Shown: positions 38,057 through 48,641, counted from the stretch's first letter. The stretch is DNA of 64,000 nucleotides from Bacillus sp. MYb209 (GCF_002975175.1 NZ_PCNZ01000016.1:46834-110833); one strand, 5' to 3'. The notes: generated by a model from the sequence alone, not told the origin. Translations and numbers: made by a program.

Positions 38057-38359
38057 TTGACAATAAACCAAATGGTTCAACTAGGCAGTTCGTTTATGCT
38101 GTTTATTACTTCAGCTTTGATTAGTTGGTATCAAGGGAGTAATTTAATAGACTATCCCGATGAATGGAAATATAGCGCAAAGTTTACGAATTATTTCAAA
38201 GGGACAGTTTTAAATTATGAAGATATTTATCAAATCGATTTCTTTATATATGCAGCAAAGTTTTATCCCGTAGCATTTGTCGTTATGCTAATTAGCTTAC
38301 TTTATATGTTGGTATTAATTCTTCATATTCTATTTAAAAGAAATCCTGAGGCAATCTAA
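38057..38359 (+). CDS. DUF4306 membrane protein
   Basis: A 100-residue protein with two or three helices: LGSSFMLFITSALISWYQGS near the N-terminus and a long one at about residues 66-92. I recognise the DUF4306 pattern (SSFxLFxxSALISWYxGS, then EWKYSAKF). GGGAGGG points to the TTG at 38057, not the ATG at 38039. The stop codon overlaps the first bases of a bcr1-like repeat, so the native C-terminus may have been set by that insertion. Function unknown. Confidence 0.75.
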   Translation: MTINQMVQLGSSFMLFITSALISWYQGSNLIDYPDEWKYSAKFTNYFKGTVLNYEDIYQIDFFIYAAKFYPVAFVVMLISLLYMLVLILHILFKRNPEAI

Positions 38360-38513
38360 AGTGAAACTTTAATCAGTGGGGGTTTTGTTCATCCCCCACT
38401 GATTATTAGTCTTCACCAATCGGGCGTTTACGGGCAGCCCGACTCCCACCTAACTTCTTTGCTCCAGCTGAATTTTGAGGTGGGAGTCTTACTGCCCGCA
38501 AATAGCGGGATAA
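38358..38513. repeat. bcr1-like repeat, copy 1
   Basis: A ~156-base element from AAAGTGAAACTTTAATCAG to GCGGGATAAA, with internal palindromes (CAGTGGGGG/CCCCCACTG; GACTCCCACCT/AGGTGGGAGTC; GGGCAG/CTGCCC). It is closely similar to the copy at 57773-57928. Length, structure and host fit bcr1 of the B. cereus group as I remember it; no transposase is encoded. Confidence 0.8.
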
Positions 38514-38522
38514 ATTCATACA

Positions 38523-38566
38523 TAAAAACCCCGAATCATAGACTTTTCAGCCTACAATTCGGGGTA
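38523..38566 (-). terminator. Terminator of tyrS
   Basis: ACCCCGAAT (38528-38536) / ATTCGGGGT (38557-38565), T-run on the minus strand. Confidence 0.85.
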
Positions 38567-38591
38567 CAATTTGTTTTAAATTCTTTTCTGA

Positions 38592-39851
<1,260 letters not shown>

Positions 39852-39900
39852 CTACATACTCTCCTTTAAGTTAAGTCTAGCGTGAATGTTGAAAACATAA

Positions 39901-40154
39901 AAAAATCGCCCCTTCAAATAAGGGACGATTTTAATCATCGCGTTACCACCCTAGTTGCAGGCAAAAAAGCCTACCACCTTATTTACATAACGGCTTAGCA
40001 CCGTCTTTTCCCTTTTGAATACAATTCAATCGAAAAAAGATGCTCTAGGGGCGTAATTCGCGATCATCTATGTGCTGATTTTCACCGACCATCAGCTCTC
40101 TAAAACAGGGAAATGATCACTACTTCTCCCTTTCCACGCTCAATTATTCATATA
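39901..40154 (-). ncRNA. T-box riboswitch (tyrosine) of tyrS
   Basis: The T-box sequence AGGGTGGTAACGCG is at 39952-39939 (minus strand). The terminator stem is AAAATCGTCCCTT/AAGGGGCGATTTTT (39933-39901). In the stem I region GCGAATTACGCC, a TAC (40055-40053) is in the place expected for the specifier codon, matching Tyr and the gene controlled. Confidence 0.92.
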
Positions 40155-40160
40155 CTTTTC

Positions 40161-40190
40161 TTTATATCATTATTTACTAGTATGTGTCAA
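40161..40190 (-). promoter_or_regulatory. Sigma-A promoter of the tyrS leader
   Basis: Minus strand TTGACA (40190-40185), 18-base spacer, TATAAA (40166-40161). Confidence 0.7.
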
Positions 40191-40209
40191 ATTGAAGAAA
40201 ACAGGAAAT

Positions 40210-40788
40210 TTAATTCGAATTATAAAAGTCTTTTACATTATAAAAATTATTAAATTCCTCTTTCGTCCCTTTTGTAAATTCCATTCTTCCTGAAGCAGTA
40301 TCTTCTGGACTAAAATAATACAACATTCCATCTTTTAATTCTAATGTTGTCATTACATTTTTCCCGCGATCAGTCACATAGAAATTCACAGTATCTCTTT
40401 TATGATTTACGACATTTCCTTGAATAACTTTTTCTTTTCTCCTTTTATCATAGAAAACCATTTCAATATACTCATCATTTATTTCTCGAATTTGAATATA
40501 GTTATGATATTTTTCCGTATACCAATAACCTTTCATCGTATTAAACGGAGATGAATTCATATAAATAAGGACGATACTACTAATGATAATTAAGAAAGCA
40601 AGCAAAGCTCTTTTCACTAATTTTTGCTCCCATAACATAGCCATCTTACTCTTTACAGGTAATTTTTCTTTATTGTCTACTTCAGTCACGAAATCATCTT
40701 TTCTTACTTTCTCTAAATAATGACCACAACCGTTACAATAATTATCGTAATCTTGAATTTTTCTTCCACAATTAGAACAATGTCTCAC
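40210..40788 (-). CDS. Zinc-ribbon membrane protein, unknown
   Basis: A 192-residue protein with an N-terminal zinc ribbon (CSNCGRK ... YCNGCGH, two CxxC pairs), a basic linker, one transmembrane helix (about residues 61-80, ALLAFLIIISSIVLIYMNSS) and an extracellular domain of about 110 residues ending FYNSN. This layout occurs in several TcaA/YvbJ-like envelope proteins, but the outer domain is not one I recognise. GAGGTGG favours the GTG at 40788 over that at 40797. It lies just upstream of the tyrS promoter. Confidence 0.75.
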   Translation of the reverse strand: MRHCSNCGRKIQDYDNYCNGCGHYLEKVRKDDFVTEVDNKEKLPVKSKMAMLWEQKLVKRALLAFLIIISSIVLIYMNSSPFNTMKGYWYTEKYHNYIQIREINDEYIEMVFYDKRRKEKVIQGNVVNHKRDTVNFYVTDRGKNVMTTLELKDGMLYYFSPEDTASGRMEFTKGTKEEFNNFYNVKDFYNSN

Positions 40789-40866
40789 TTTTTCCACCTC
40801 TATTCCACATTAAACATTAATATATTAACATGAAACACCATAACAAATAGCATAATTTTAGGTCTA

Positions 40867-40905
40867 ACAAAAAAACATACCGTTTTCAAATACGGTATGT
40901 TTTTC
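40867..40905 (-). terminator. Terminator of the second ECF operon
   Basis: AAACATACCGT (40873-40883) / ACGGTATGTTT (40892-40902), minus-strand T-run. Confidence 0.85.
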
Positions 40906-40907
40906 AC

Positions 40908-41156
40908 TCAAACGAATAATAGTATTGTCAGCAAAGAAAGAACTGGAACACCAACTAATAACGAAACATGAAACACAATCGATAAATCATTTCCAATAGT
41001 CGCTTCCACAGGATCTTTCGCCGGAGAGGCAAGGAATCCAAGTAATCGATCAAAGCGACTTACCGTTTTCGGAAAATCCGGTATTTCTACATGATCGCTA
41101 TCTAAATGCTGCTTTAATTTATACTCTTTCTTAAAGGGATTTCCGCTCAATTTCAT
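40908..41156 (-). CDS. Small membrane protein, putative anti-sigma factor
   Basis: An 82-residue protein with about 55 soluble N-terminal residues and one C-terminal transmembrane helix (IVFHVSLLVGVPVLSLLTIL). It overlaps the upstream ECF sigma gene by 26 bases, and by position it should be its regulator. It lacks the HxxxCxxC zinc motif of classical ZAS anti-sigmas and has no visible extracytoplasmic domain, so the sensing mechanism is unclear. GAGGTGGATGAA precedes the ATG. Confidence 0.7.
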   Translation of the reverse strand: MKLSGNPFKKEYKLKQHLDSDHVEIPDFPKTVSRFDRLLGFLASPAKDPVEATIGNDLSIVFHVSLLVGVPVLSLLTILLFV

Positions 41157-41676
41157 CCACCTCCAGCAATTTTTTCAATTTTTTTATACCATTATGAAGT
41201 CTCGATTTCACCGTTCCTACAGGAATACCTAAAACCTCTGCAATTTCCTTTTGCGGCATATCATGATAATAAGAAAGAATAAGGACCGCTCTCTGATCCT
41301 CAGGAACTTTTAAAACAGCCTCTCTTACGGTAAGTCGATCCTCTTGTGAAAATTCCATCTCTTGAACCGGCACTAAAAATGGTAAAAGAGAGCGCCATTT
41401 TTTTCTTCGGTTCAATTTATTAATCATAAGACGATAACCGATTTGAAATAAATATGTTTTAACTTTCCCCTTTTCAATTTCATACATATGTTTCTTACGT
41501 TCTAACGTTAAAAACGCGTCCTGTACGAGGTCTATACTCAATTGCTCATCACGGTTAAATCGATATAAAAATGTATATAGCGCTGGCTTGATTAAAACAT
41601 ATAGTTTTTCTCCCGCTTGCTTATCTCCATTTTGATACGCAAGCATGAGCTCTTCCTCAATCCCAATCTGCGCCAT
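41131..41676 (-). CDS. ECF RNA polymerase sigma factor
   Basis: A 181-residue ECF sigma: region 2 at about residues 24-88 (LIKPALYTFLYRFNRDEQLS, VQDAFLTLER, YLFQIGYRLMINKLNRR) and region 4 at about 115-170 with VPEDQRAVLILSYYHDMPQK and EIAEVLGIPVGTVKSRLHNG. It sits in the middle of a three-gene leftward operon with overlaps at both ends. It is distinct from the sigma at 3051-3560. AAAGGAG precedes the ATG. Its regulon is unknown. Confidence 0.93.
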   Translation of the reverse strand: MAQIGIEEELMLAYQNGDKQAGEKLYVLIKPALYTFLYRFNRDEQLSIDLVQDAFLTLERKKHMYEIEKGKVKTYLFQIGYRLMINKLNRRKKWRSLLPFLVPVQEMEFSQEDRLTVREAVLKVPEDQRAVLILSYYHDMPQKEIAEVLGIPVGTVKSRLHNGIKKLKKLLEVDEIERKSL

Positions 41677-42112
41677 GTTTTTTGATCTCCTTTATTCCTT
41701 TTAACGTTAATGAAATACGGGAAATTAAATATGCACTTGCGACAATGATCCATGCTTGTGACTGATTCGTAAAAAATTGAACATATGGGTTTTGAATCGT
41801 AAATCCACTTAAAACTAAAATATTTAACGCCAGCACACATATGCATGCATACACGGCAAGACAGACCGAAATTGTATCAAATACATTCCAGCAAAAATAT
41901 ATTTTTGTTTTTGTAAAATCAATTTTATTTCCATTTTTTCGTACAATATACTTCTTATCAAACGGAATAATGATTGAAAAAATAACAATCATTATAATCC
42001 CAACTGTAATCATTGAAATTTTAAATCCAATTGGCATCGGTAATAGCAAACCACAAGAAAATACGACTATAATTCCAATTAAAGCAAAAGTAAGCATCAA
42101 TTTATTAGACAT
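41657..42112 (-). CDS. Membrane protein of the second ECF operon
   Basis: A 151-residue protein with four or five hydrophobic segments (about residues 5-25, 30-50, 70-105, 120-140). It is the first gene of the operon and overlaps the sigma gene by 20 bases. GGGAGG stands eight bases before the ATG at 42112. No named domain. It may act with the 82-residue protein in controlling the sigma factor. A dodecamer at 42143-42154, also present upstream of the other ECF operon, lies in the promoter region. Confidence 0.75.
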   Translation of the reverse strand: MSNKLMLTFALIGIIVVFSCGLLLPMPIGFKISMITVGIIMIVIFSIIIPFDKKYIVRKNGNKIDFTKTKIYFCWNVFDTISVCLAVYACICVLALNILVLSGFTIQNPYVQFFTNQSQAWIIVASAYLISRISLTLKGIKEIKKHGADWD

Positions 42113-42179
42113 ATAAAACGCCTCCCTCATCTATTCTTTCATAAATGTATACAGACGAGGAAGGCACTTCGTTCAAATA

Positions 42180-42737
42180 TTATTTTATTTTTTTAATAAT
42201 TTTTGCAGGATTCCCGCCAACTACTACATTATCCGGCACATCTTTCGTTACAACGGCGCCAGATGCGATAACCGCATTGTCTCCAATTGTTACACCTGGA
42301 TTAATAATCGCTCTTCCGCCAATCCATACGTTATCGCCAATTGTAACTGGTTTTCCGTATTCTGATCCGCTTATGCGCTCTACTGGATCAAGCGGGTGCG
42401 TCGCTGTATAAATGTGAACTCCTGGAGCTAACATACAATTCACTCCGATTTCTACTCGGCATACGTCTAAAATGGTGCAGTCAAAGTTTGCGTAAAAGTT
42501 TTCACCAACGTGAATGTTATAACCGTAATCACATCTAAAAGAAGATTCAAGATGAATATTATCTCCTGTCGTTCCGAATAGTTCTTTTACAATTTCGCTA
42601 CGCTCTTTTAATTTTATTTCTGGAGTGTCATTTAACTTTCTCGTTAAAATGCGCGCTTGCTCTCTGTCTTGTACTAAAACAGGATCAGCTGGTATGTACA
42701 TTTCCCCTTGTATCATCTTTTCTTTTTCTGTTTTCAT
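42180..42737 (-). CDS. maa: Maltose/galactoside O-acetyltransferase family
   Basis: A 185-residue left-handed beta-helix acetyltransferase. The N-terminal Mac domain ([20 protein letters not shown]) is followed by hexapeptide repeats and the signature [38 protein letters not shown]. The catalytic His is in [11 protein letters not shown]. Substrate is probably a sugar. The start at 42737 follows GGGGAGAAGG. It lies between the ECF operon and acsA, transcribed leftward. Confidence 0.92.
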   Translation of the reverse strand: MKTEKEKMIQGEMYIPADPVLVQDREQARILTRKLNDTPEIKLKERSEIVKELFGTTGDNIHLESSFRCDYGYNIHVGENFYANFDCTILDVCRVEIGVNCMLAPGVHIYTATHPLDPVERISGSEYGKPVTIGDNVWIGGRAIINPGVTIGDNAVIASGAVVTKDVPDNVVVGGNPAKIIKKIK

Positions 42738-42782
42738 TTCCTTCTCCCCTTCCAACACGTATATATAAGTTTATAATAACAC

Positions 42783-42822
42783 AAAAAAGAAAGGTCTGAA
42801 CGTATCATCGTTCAGACCTTTC
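42783..42822 (-). terminator. Terminator of acsA
   Basis: AAGGTCTGAACG / CGTTCAGACCTT (42791-42820), minus-strand T-run. Confidence 0.9.
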
Positions 42823-42825
42823 CTC

Positions 42826-44544
42826 TTAATCTTCCATCGTCGATAAATCACCTGTTGGTAAGTTTAATTCCCACGCTTTTAATACGCGGCGCATAATTTT
42901 ACCACTTCTCGTTTTCGGTAATTTATCTCTAAATTCAATTTGTCTTGGCGCCGCATGAGCTGCTAGGCCTTTCTTTACAAATTGACGAATCTCTTCTTTT
43001 AATTCATCAGACGCTTCATATCCTGCACGAAGTGCGATAAATGCTTTAATGATTTCACCGCGTACTGGATCAGGAATGCCAATTACACCAGCTTCTGCTA
43101 CAGCAGCGTGCTCGATTAGTTTACTTTCTACTTCAAACGGACCAACGCGCTCTCCTGACGTCATAATTACATCATCAATACGTCCTTGGAACCAGAAGTA
43201 TCCATCTTCGTCCATATAGGCAGAGTCTCCTGATACGTACCAATCTCCCGGCATGAAGTAAGACTCATATTTTTGCGGGTTATTCCAAACTGCACGCATC
43301 ATAGATGGCCAACCTTTTGCAATTGCTAAGTTCCCCATTGTGTATGGAGGCACTTCATTTCCTTCATTATCAACAATCGCTGCTTTTACACCTGGAATTG
43401 GTTTCCCCATTGAACCTGGGCGGATTTCCATACAAGGATAGTTACAAATAACTTGTCCACCTGTTTCTGTCATCCACCACGTATCATGAATACGAAGTCC
43501 AAATGCGCTCATACCCCAGCGAATTACTTCTGGATTTAATGGCTCACCAACACTTAATACGTGACGAACTTGTGATAAATCATATTTTTTAATTGCTTCT
43601 TGTCCAGCTCCCATTAACATACGGAACGCTGTTGGTGCACTATACCAAACTGTTACACCGTAATCTTGTAACGCTTCATACCACGCTTCCGGACTAAAGC
43701 GTCCACCTAAAATAATATTTGATGCCCCCACTAACCACGGTGCGAAAATACCGTAAGCCGTTCCAGTTACCCAGCCAGGATCAGCTGTACACCAATATAC
43801 ATCATCTTCTTTTAAATCTAATACCCATTTCGCTGTTTGATAGTGCTGAACCATTGCGTTTTGCGCATGAAGGACGCCTTTTGGCTTACCAGTAGAACCA
43901 GATGTGTAATGAAGAATTAAACCGTCTTCACGGCCTAACCATTCGATATGTAATTCTTTTGAAGCTTGTTCAAATAAAGGATTGAACGCTACAGTTTTAC
44001 CGCCTTCTTCTGCATTGTCTCCAACAAGAAAGACTGTTTTTAAAGCTGGTAAATCATTTAATGGTATGCGCTCTAACAATTCAGGAGTTGTAATTAACAC
44101 CTTTGCTTCGCTATCTTCTAAACGATCGCGAACTGCGCCTTCCATAAATGCTTCAAATAATGGTCCAACAATTGCCCCTAATTTCACTGCACCAAGAAGT
44201 GCGAAATATAATTCTGGGGAACGCGGCATAAAAATAAAAACGCGATCGCCTTTCTCAACATCGCCATAGTTTTTCAGGACATTTCCTGCTTTATTAGAAA
44301 AATCCTTCATTTCCTTAAATGTATATTTCTCTTTTCGCGATCCATCTTGATAATAAAGGGCTACTTTATTTTTACGATCGGATTTCGCATGCTTATCAAT
44401 TGCTTCATACGCCATATTTACTCGGCCTGTCTCATTCCAAGTAAAATTTTTATTAACCTCTTCCCAGTTAAAATTCGCGTATGCCTCATCATAATTCGGC
44501 AAATTATTTTCTCCTTTAATGACAGGAAGCGTTTCCACTTTCAT
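42826..44544 (-). CDS. acsA: Acetyl-CoA synthetase
   Basis: Activates acetate to acetyl-CoA via acetyl-AMP. The 572-residue protein has the adenylation motif LHYTSGSTGKPKGVLHAQNA (about residue 215), TWWMTETGG, and the C-terminal PKTRSGKIMRR whose Lys is the known site of acetylation control in this family. It is divergent from acuABC, which encodes its acetyltransferase and deacetylase. A GGAAGCGTTTCC palindrome overlaps codons 4-8 and could be a cre-like site. Intact. Confidence 0.97.
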   Translation of the reverse strand: MKVETLPVIKGENNLPNYDEAYANFNWEEVNKNFTWNETGRVNMAYEAIDKHAKSDRKNKVALYYQDGSRKEKYTFKEMKDFSNKAGNVLKNYGDVEKGDRVFIFMPRSPELYFALLGAVKLGAIVGPLFEAFMEGAVRDRLEDSEAKVLITTPELLERIPLNDLPALKTVFLVGDNAEEGGKTVAFNPLFEQASKELHIEWLGREDGLILHYTSGSTGKPKGVLHAQNAMVQHYQTAKWVLDLKEDDVYWCTADPGWVTGTAYGIFAPWLVGASNIILGGRFSPEAWYEALQDYGVTVWYSAPTAFRMLMGAGQEAIKKYDLSQVRHVLSVGEPLNPEVIRWGMSAFGLRIHDTWWMTETGGQVICNYPCMEIRPGSMGKPIPGVKAAIVDNEGNEVPPYTMGNLAIAKGWPSMMRAVWNNPQKYESYFMPGDWYVSGDSAYMDEDGYFWFQGRIDDVIMTSGERVGPFEVESKLIEHAAVAEAGVIGIPDPVRGEIIKAFIALRAGYEASDELKEEIRQFVKKGLAAHAAPRQIEFRDKLPKTRSGKIMRRVLKAWELNLPTGDLSTMED

Positions 44545-44720
44545 ACTTTACATCCCCCTCATATGTATTCTATTATCTATTATAATGATATTATTTAAAA
44601 TTTTCAGTATATTTGTTGATTTTTAGACAAATTTTTAATGACAAAATTCGATTCACATCGCATATATTATAAAGTACGATATTAATAGATTCCCAAACCC
44701 TCAAGGTGGTGAGCAATACA

Positions 44721-45353
44721 TTGATTCATAAAAAAATATATAATGCCAGAAACTTAAAAACAGCGAAAGGCACTTTAATTATTGAAGGTCCTGTCTCTAC
44801 ACATAACTTAGAAATGTATGAATTTCATCCAGACTTAATTGCGTTTCGTCCTGCCGAGCAGCAATATAAAGCAATTGTCGAAATTTCTAAATTACCAGAA
44901 GCTCGTCTCATTATTGCTAGACATGACCAAACGATCGTTGGATATGTTACATACTTGTATCCTGATCCGCTCGAACGATGGTCAGAAGGAAAGATTGAAA
45001 AATTAATTGAACTCGGGGCGATTGAAGTTGTCCCAGCCTTTCGCGGTTGCTCTGTCGGAAAAAACTTATTAGAAGTTTCAATGATGGACGATCATATGGA
45101 AGATTACATTATATTAACGACTGAATATTATTGGCACTGGGATTTAAAACAAACAGGCTTAAATGTTTGGGAATACCGAAAAGTAATGGAAAAAATGATG
45201 AATGCTGGTGGTTTACAATGGATGGCTACAGATGATCCTGAAATTTGTTCACATCCTGCCAACTGTTTAATGGTCCGCATCGGTAAACGCGTTGATACGG
45301 ATTCTATTCAAGCATTTGATCGTCTACGTTTTCACAATCGTTTTATGTATTAA
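44721..45353 (+). CDS. acuA: AcsA acetyltransferase AcuA
   Basis: GNAT-family protein that acetylates and inactivates AcsA (established in B. subtilis). The 210-residue product includes PAFRGCSVGKNLLEVSMMDD with the acetyl-CoA loop (R-G-x-x-V/x-G-K), and the conserved YYWHWDLK and FDRLRFHNRFMY ends. AAGGTGG at 44704-44710 points to the TTG at 44721, which gives the same length as B. subtilis AcuA; GTG codons at 44706 and 44709 overlap the ribosome site. First gene of acuABC. Confidence 0.95.
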   Translation: MIHKKIYNARNLKTAKGTLIIEGPVSTHNLEMYEFHPDLIAFRPAEQQYKAIVEISKLPEARLIIARHDQTIVGYVTYLYPDPLERWSEGKIEKLIELGAIEVVPAFRGCSVGKNLLEVSMMDDHMEDYIILTTEYYWHWDLKQTGLNVWEYRKVMEKMMNAGGLQWMATDDPEICSHPANCLMVRIGKRVDTDSIQAFDRLRFHNRFMY

Positions 45354-45370
45354 TAAAGGGGGCAACTGGA

Positions 45371-46015
45371 ATGATTGTAGAAGAAATTATGAATCAAAAT
45401 GTAGTAACACTACATCCAAACGATACAATTGAAACAGCAATCCGAACGATACGTACGAAAGGCATTCGGCACATTCCAATTGTCGATCAAAATAATCACG
45501 TTGTAGGCATTATTTCTGATCGGGATGTAAGAGATGCAAGTCCGTCTATTTTAGATGAACAAGTTTCACTCGATATGCTGAAGCAACCGCTCGAACTCAT
45601 AATGAAACACCCTGTTATGACTTGTCACCCTCTCGATTTCGTTGAGGAAATTGCGACTTTATTTTTCGAAAATAAAATAGGCTGTCTTCCTGTTACGAAA
45701 GCTGGAAAACTCGTAGGTATCATTTCCGAATCTACAGTACTGCACACGTTAGTAAAATTAACAGGTGCGCATCAACCAAGTTCACAAATTGAAATTCAAG
45801 TAAAAAATGAACCTGGTATTCTTGGAAAAGTCGTTGCTATTTTTAGTGATTTACAAATAAATATTGTGAGCGTTCTCGTCTATCCAGCAAAAGATGAGAA
45901 TGATAAAGTACTCGTTTTCCGCATTCAAACGATGAATCCTCTAAAAGTGATTGATGCACTTGAAGCAGAGGGCTACCGCGTATTATGGCCAAACATAATG
46001 GGGATGCAAGCATGA
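45371..46015 (+). CDS. acuB: CBS-ACT protein AcuB
   Basis: A 214-residue protein with two CBS domains (about residues 7-60 and 76-130; for example IRHIPIVDQNNHVVGIISDR) and a C-terminal ACT domain (EPGILGKVVAIFSDLQINIV). CBS pairs bind adenine nucleotides, so it may report energy state to the AcuA/AcuC system; its exact function is not settled. AAAGGGGG precedes the ATG. Its stop overlaps the acuC start (ATGA). Confidence 0.95.
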   Translation: MIVEEIMNQNVVTLHPNDTIETAIRTIRTKGIRHIPIVDQNNHVVGIISDRDVRDASPSILDEQVSLDMLKQPLELIMKHPVMTCHPLDFVEEIATLFFENKIGCLPVTKAGKLVGIISESTVLHTLVKLTGAHQPSSQIEIQVKNEPGILGKVVAIFSDLQINIVSVLVYPAKDENDKVLVFRIQTMNPLKVIDALEAEGYRVLWPNIMGMQA

Positions 46016-47178
46016 GTAGCGCCTTCATTTATTCGGATGACTTTCGGGGCTATTCTTTTAGCCCTGATCATCCTTTTAACCAACTACGCGTCACACTTAC
46101 GTATGATTTATTACAAAAGAGTGGTTTTATCTCCCCTTCTCAAGTCATCTCGCCAAGAATGGCTACAGATGAGGAAATTGCATTCATTCATACAGAGGAG
46201 TACATAAATGCGGTAAAACTTGCTGGAGAAGGAAAGTTAGAAAAATCAATTGCGATGACATATGGACTCGGAACAGAAGATACACCGATGTTTCCAAATA
46301 TGCACGAAGCAAGTGCATTACTCGTTGGCGGTACGCTAACAGCTGTCGATGCTGTTCTTTCCGGGAAAGTGAAACATGCACTTAATTTAGGCGGCGGCTT
46401 ACATCATGGCTTTCGCGGTAAAGCATCTGGCTTTTGTATTTATAACGATAGCTCTATCGCAATGAAATATATTCAGAAGAAATACGGTTTACGCGTTTTA
46501 TATATTGATACAGATGCTCATCACGGTGACGGGGTACAATGGTCTTTTTACGACGATCCTAACGTGTGCACCATTTCATTACACGAAACTGGACGTTATT
46601 TATTTCCTGGAACTGGCGCAGTAAATGAACGTGGACAAGGTAATGGATATAGTTATTCTTTTAACGTTCCACTCGACGCTTTTACAGAAGACGAATCGTT
46701 TTTAGATTCATATCGAACAGTTGTAAAAGAGGTTGCAGCATACTTTAAACCGGATATTATTTTAACGCAAAATGGTGCTGATGCACATTATTACGATCCA
46801 CTTACACACCTTTGCGCAACGATGAATATTTACCGTGAAATACCGAAGCTCGCTCGTGAAATTGCTAATGAATATTGCGACGGTCGCTGGATTGCTGTCG
46901 GCGGTGGTGGCTATGATCACTGGCGCGTCGTACCAAGAGCTTGGGCACTCATTTGGCTCGAAATGAACAACATCCAAAACATCTCAGGTTATCTCCCTCC
47001 AGAATGGATTGATGCTTGGAAAGGACAAGCAGAAACAGAACTTCCCCTCACATGGGAAGATCCAGACAACATGTATCAACCTATCCCTAGAAAACCAGAA
47101 ATCGAAGAAAAAAATGCATTAACTGTAGCGAAATCCCTTGAAATTATTCGGAATAATATGAAAAAATCTTTGTATTAA
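46012..47178 (+). CDS. acuC: AcsA deacetylase AcuC
   Basis: Zinc-dependent class I-like deacetylase that reactivates acetylated AcsA. The 388-residue protein shows the histone-deacetylase core: GGGLHHGFRGKASGFCIYND, YIDTDAHHGDGVQW and QNGADAHYYDPL, giving the His-His charge relay and the Asp/His/Asp zinc ligands. The start at 46012 overlaps the acuB stop; the longer frame from 45985 lies inside acuB. Terminator follows. Confidence 0.96.
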   Translation: MSSAFIYSDDFRGYSFSPDHPFNQLRVTLTYDLLQKSGFISPSQVISPRMATDEEIAFIHTEEYINAVKLAGEGKLEKSIAMTYGLGTEDTPMFPNMHEASALLVGGTLTAVDAVLSGKVKHALNLGGGLHHGFRGKASGFCIYNDSSIAMKYIQKKYGLRVLYIDTDAHHGDGVQWSFYDDPNVCTISLHETGRYLFPGTGAVNERGQGNGYSYSFNVPLDAFTEDESFLDSYRTVVKEVAAYFKPDIILTQNGADAHYYDPLTHLCATMNIYREIPKLAREIANEYCDGRWIAVGGGGYDHWRVVPRAWALIWLEMNNIQNISGYLPPEWIDAWKGQAETELPLTWEDPDNMYQPIPRKPEIEEKNALTVAKSLEIIRNNMKKSLY

Positions 47179-47182
47179 ACAG

Positions 47183-47220
47183 AAAGGAGGCTCGTTTTTG
47201 AACGGTCTCCTTTTATTTTA
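47183..47220 (+). terminator. Terminator of acuABC
   Basis: AAAGGAG (47183-47189) / CTCCTTT (47207-47213) with inner CG pairs, then TATTTTAG. Confidence 0.75.
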
Positions 47221-47302
47221 GTTTCGGCTTCTGTCGGGAAATCGATATATTTTGAATTGCTAACAGACTATCCATGGCTCTAATAAGAAAAGGAGTGATA
47301 TT

Positions 47303-48136
47303 ATGTGGAAACAACAAATCATCAATACAAATCGTGGCACATTCGAACTTTTTGCAAAAGGCAATGGTGAACCGCTTTGTATTACACATCACTATTCGCA
47401 ATTTAATGAAACTGGCGATTACTTTGCAGATGTTTTCACTTCTACGCATCGTGTATTCCTCATTAATTTACGAGATGCTGGTAACTCTGTAAAAGCCCAG
47501 TCAGAAAACGAATTAAGTATGATTGAAACGATTCACGACTTAGAAGCAATTAAAGAGGCTTTGCAATTTTCTACATGGCATTTCGCCGGCCATTCAACAG
47601 GCGGTATGCTTGGTCTTTTATACGCGATTACATATCCAAACTCCTTACAATCATTAGTCGTTGTTGGAGCTGCAGCCAGTGACTATACGAAAACACCAAA
47701 CTGTATTTATCATCCTGAACATCCGCTGTTCCATTATATGCAAGAACTTATCGAGAACTTAAAAAGCCCTCACCTTACAAATGAAGAACGAAAAGAACTA
47801 TCTACCAAGCGAGCGAAATTATCTTTATATATACCAGAAAACTATGAATCTTACTTTCATAAACCAATTCATAAATCACTGTCTGCCAATCGGATGAATG
47901 CTTTCAATAAAGAATACCCACACTTCAATCTAAGAGATTCCCTTTCTTCTATCCAAACAAAGACACTCATTATGTGTGGAAGACACGATGTACAGTGCCC
48001 GATTCAATATTCCATTGAGATGCATGAGGGCATACGCAATTCTATATTTGTCCCCTTTGAGTATAGTAATCATTATCCTTTTTTAGAAGAAGCTGCTCAG
48101 TTTACTTCTACTACTCAAAAATTTTTGTGGATTTAA
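47303..48136 (+). CDS. Alpha/beta hydrolase
   Basis: A 277-residue serine hydrolase-fold protein. The nucleophile elbow is FAGHSTGGMLGLL (about residue 97), the acid is likely in CGRHDVQCPI and the His in YSNHYPFLEE. An aminopeptidase-like or esterase function is possible; proline iminopeptidase-like proteins have similar spacing. AAAGGAG precedes the ATG. No cap-domain signature lets me choose a substrate. Confidence 0.88.
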   Translation: MWKQQIINTNRGTFELFAKGNGEPLCITHHYSQFNETGDYFADVFTSTHRVFLINLRDAGNSVKAQSENELSMIETIHDLEAIKEALQFSTWHFAGHSTGGMLGLLYAITYPNSLQSLVVVGAAASDYTKTPNCIYHPEHPLFHYMQELIENLKSPHLTNEERKELSTKRAKLSLYIPENYESYFHKPIHKSLSANRMNAFNKEYPHFNLRDSLSSIQTKTLIMCGRHDVQCPIQYSIEMHEGIRNSIFVPFEYSNHYPFLEEAAQFTSTTQKFLWI

Positions 48137-48221
48137 AAGAAAATTACGGACTCACAAAGGCATAAGCCCGGAAGGAGAGAACAAGTTTATTAATGTTATT
48201 TTACTAAAGGAGGAGAATAGA

Positions 48222-48641
48222 GTGAGAGAGAAATTATTAAGAGTTGGAACGACTTATATTCCAGTTACCGATGTAGAACTTTCTTCAAACTGGTATGTAA
48301 ACAAATTGGGAGCAGAGTTGAGCTTTAAAGACGAAGACAAGGCTATTATTAACTTTGCAAACCAAAGCTTTTTTCTGATTAAATCTCAAGATAATCAAAG
48401 CTTAAATTTTGTCGATTTTCACGGTGAAGAACGCTTTTCTTTAACATTTGAAGTTAATGGCTTACATGCACTAGAATCAATTCATAGAGATTTTATTAAA
48501 AAAGATATTATGATTGGAGAGATTGAAAACAGAGGACATGCTGGGAAAAATTTTATTTTTTACGATTTAGATGGTAATAAATTTGATGTTTGGAGTGAAT
48601 TGAGTCCTATTTTCAAAGAAAAATACCTACTATCACAATAA
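48222..48641 (+). CDS. VOC-family protein
   Basis: A 139-residue protein with the vicinal-oxygen-chelate fold: YIPVTDVELSSNWYVNKLGA, then NKDxxG-like FYDLDGNKFDVWSEL at the C-terminus, which provides a Glu/His-type metal position. AAAGGAGGAG stands before the GTG start. It lies 85 bases after the hydrolase on the same strand. Fosfomycin- or glyoxalase-type activity cannot be inferred. Confidence 0.82.
   Translation: MREKLLRVGTTYIPVTDVELSSNWYVNKLGAELSFKDEDKAIINFANQSFFLIKSQDNQSLNFVDFHGEERFSLTFEVNGLHALESIHRDFIKKDIMIGEIENRGHAGKNFIFYDLDGNKFDVWSELSPIFKEKYLLSQ

Noticed and set aside
47213-47449. Minus-strand 78-codon frame
   Set aside because: Antisense to the start of the alpha/beta hydrolase, which has a good ribosome site and conserved motifs.
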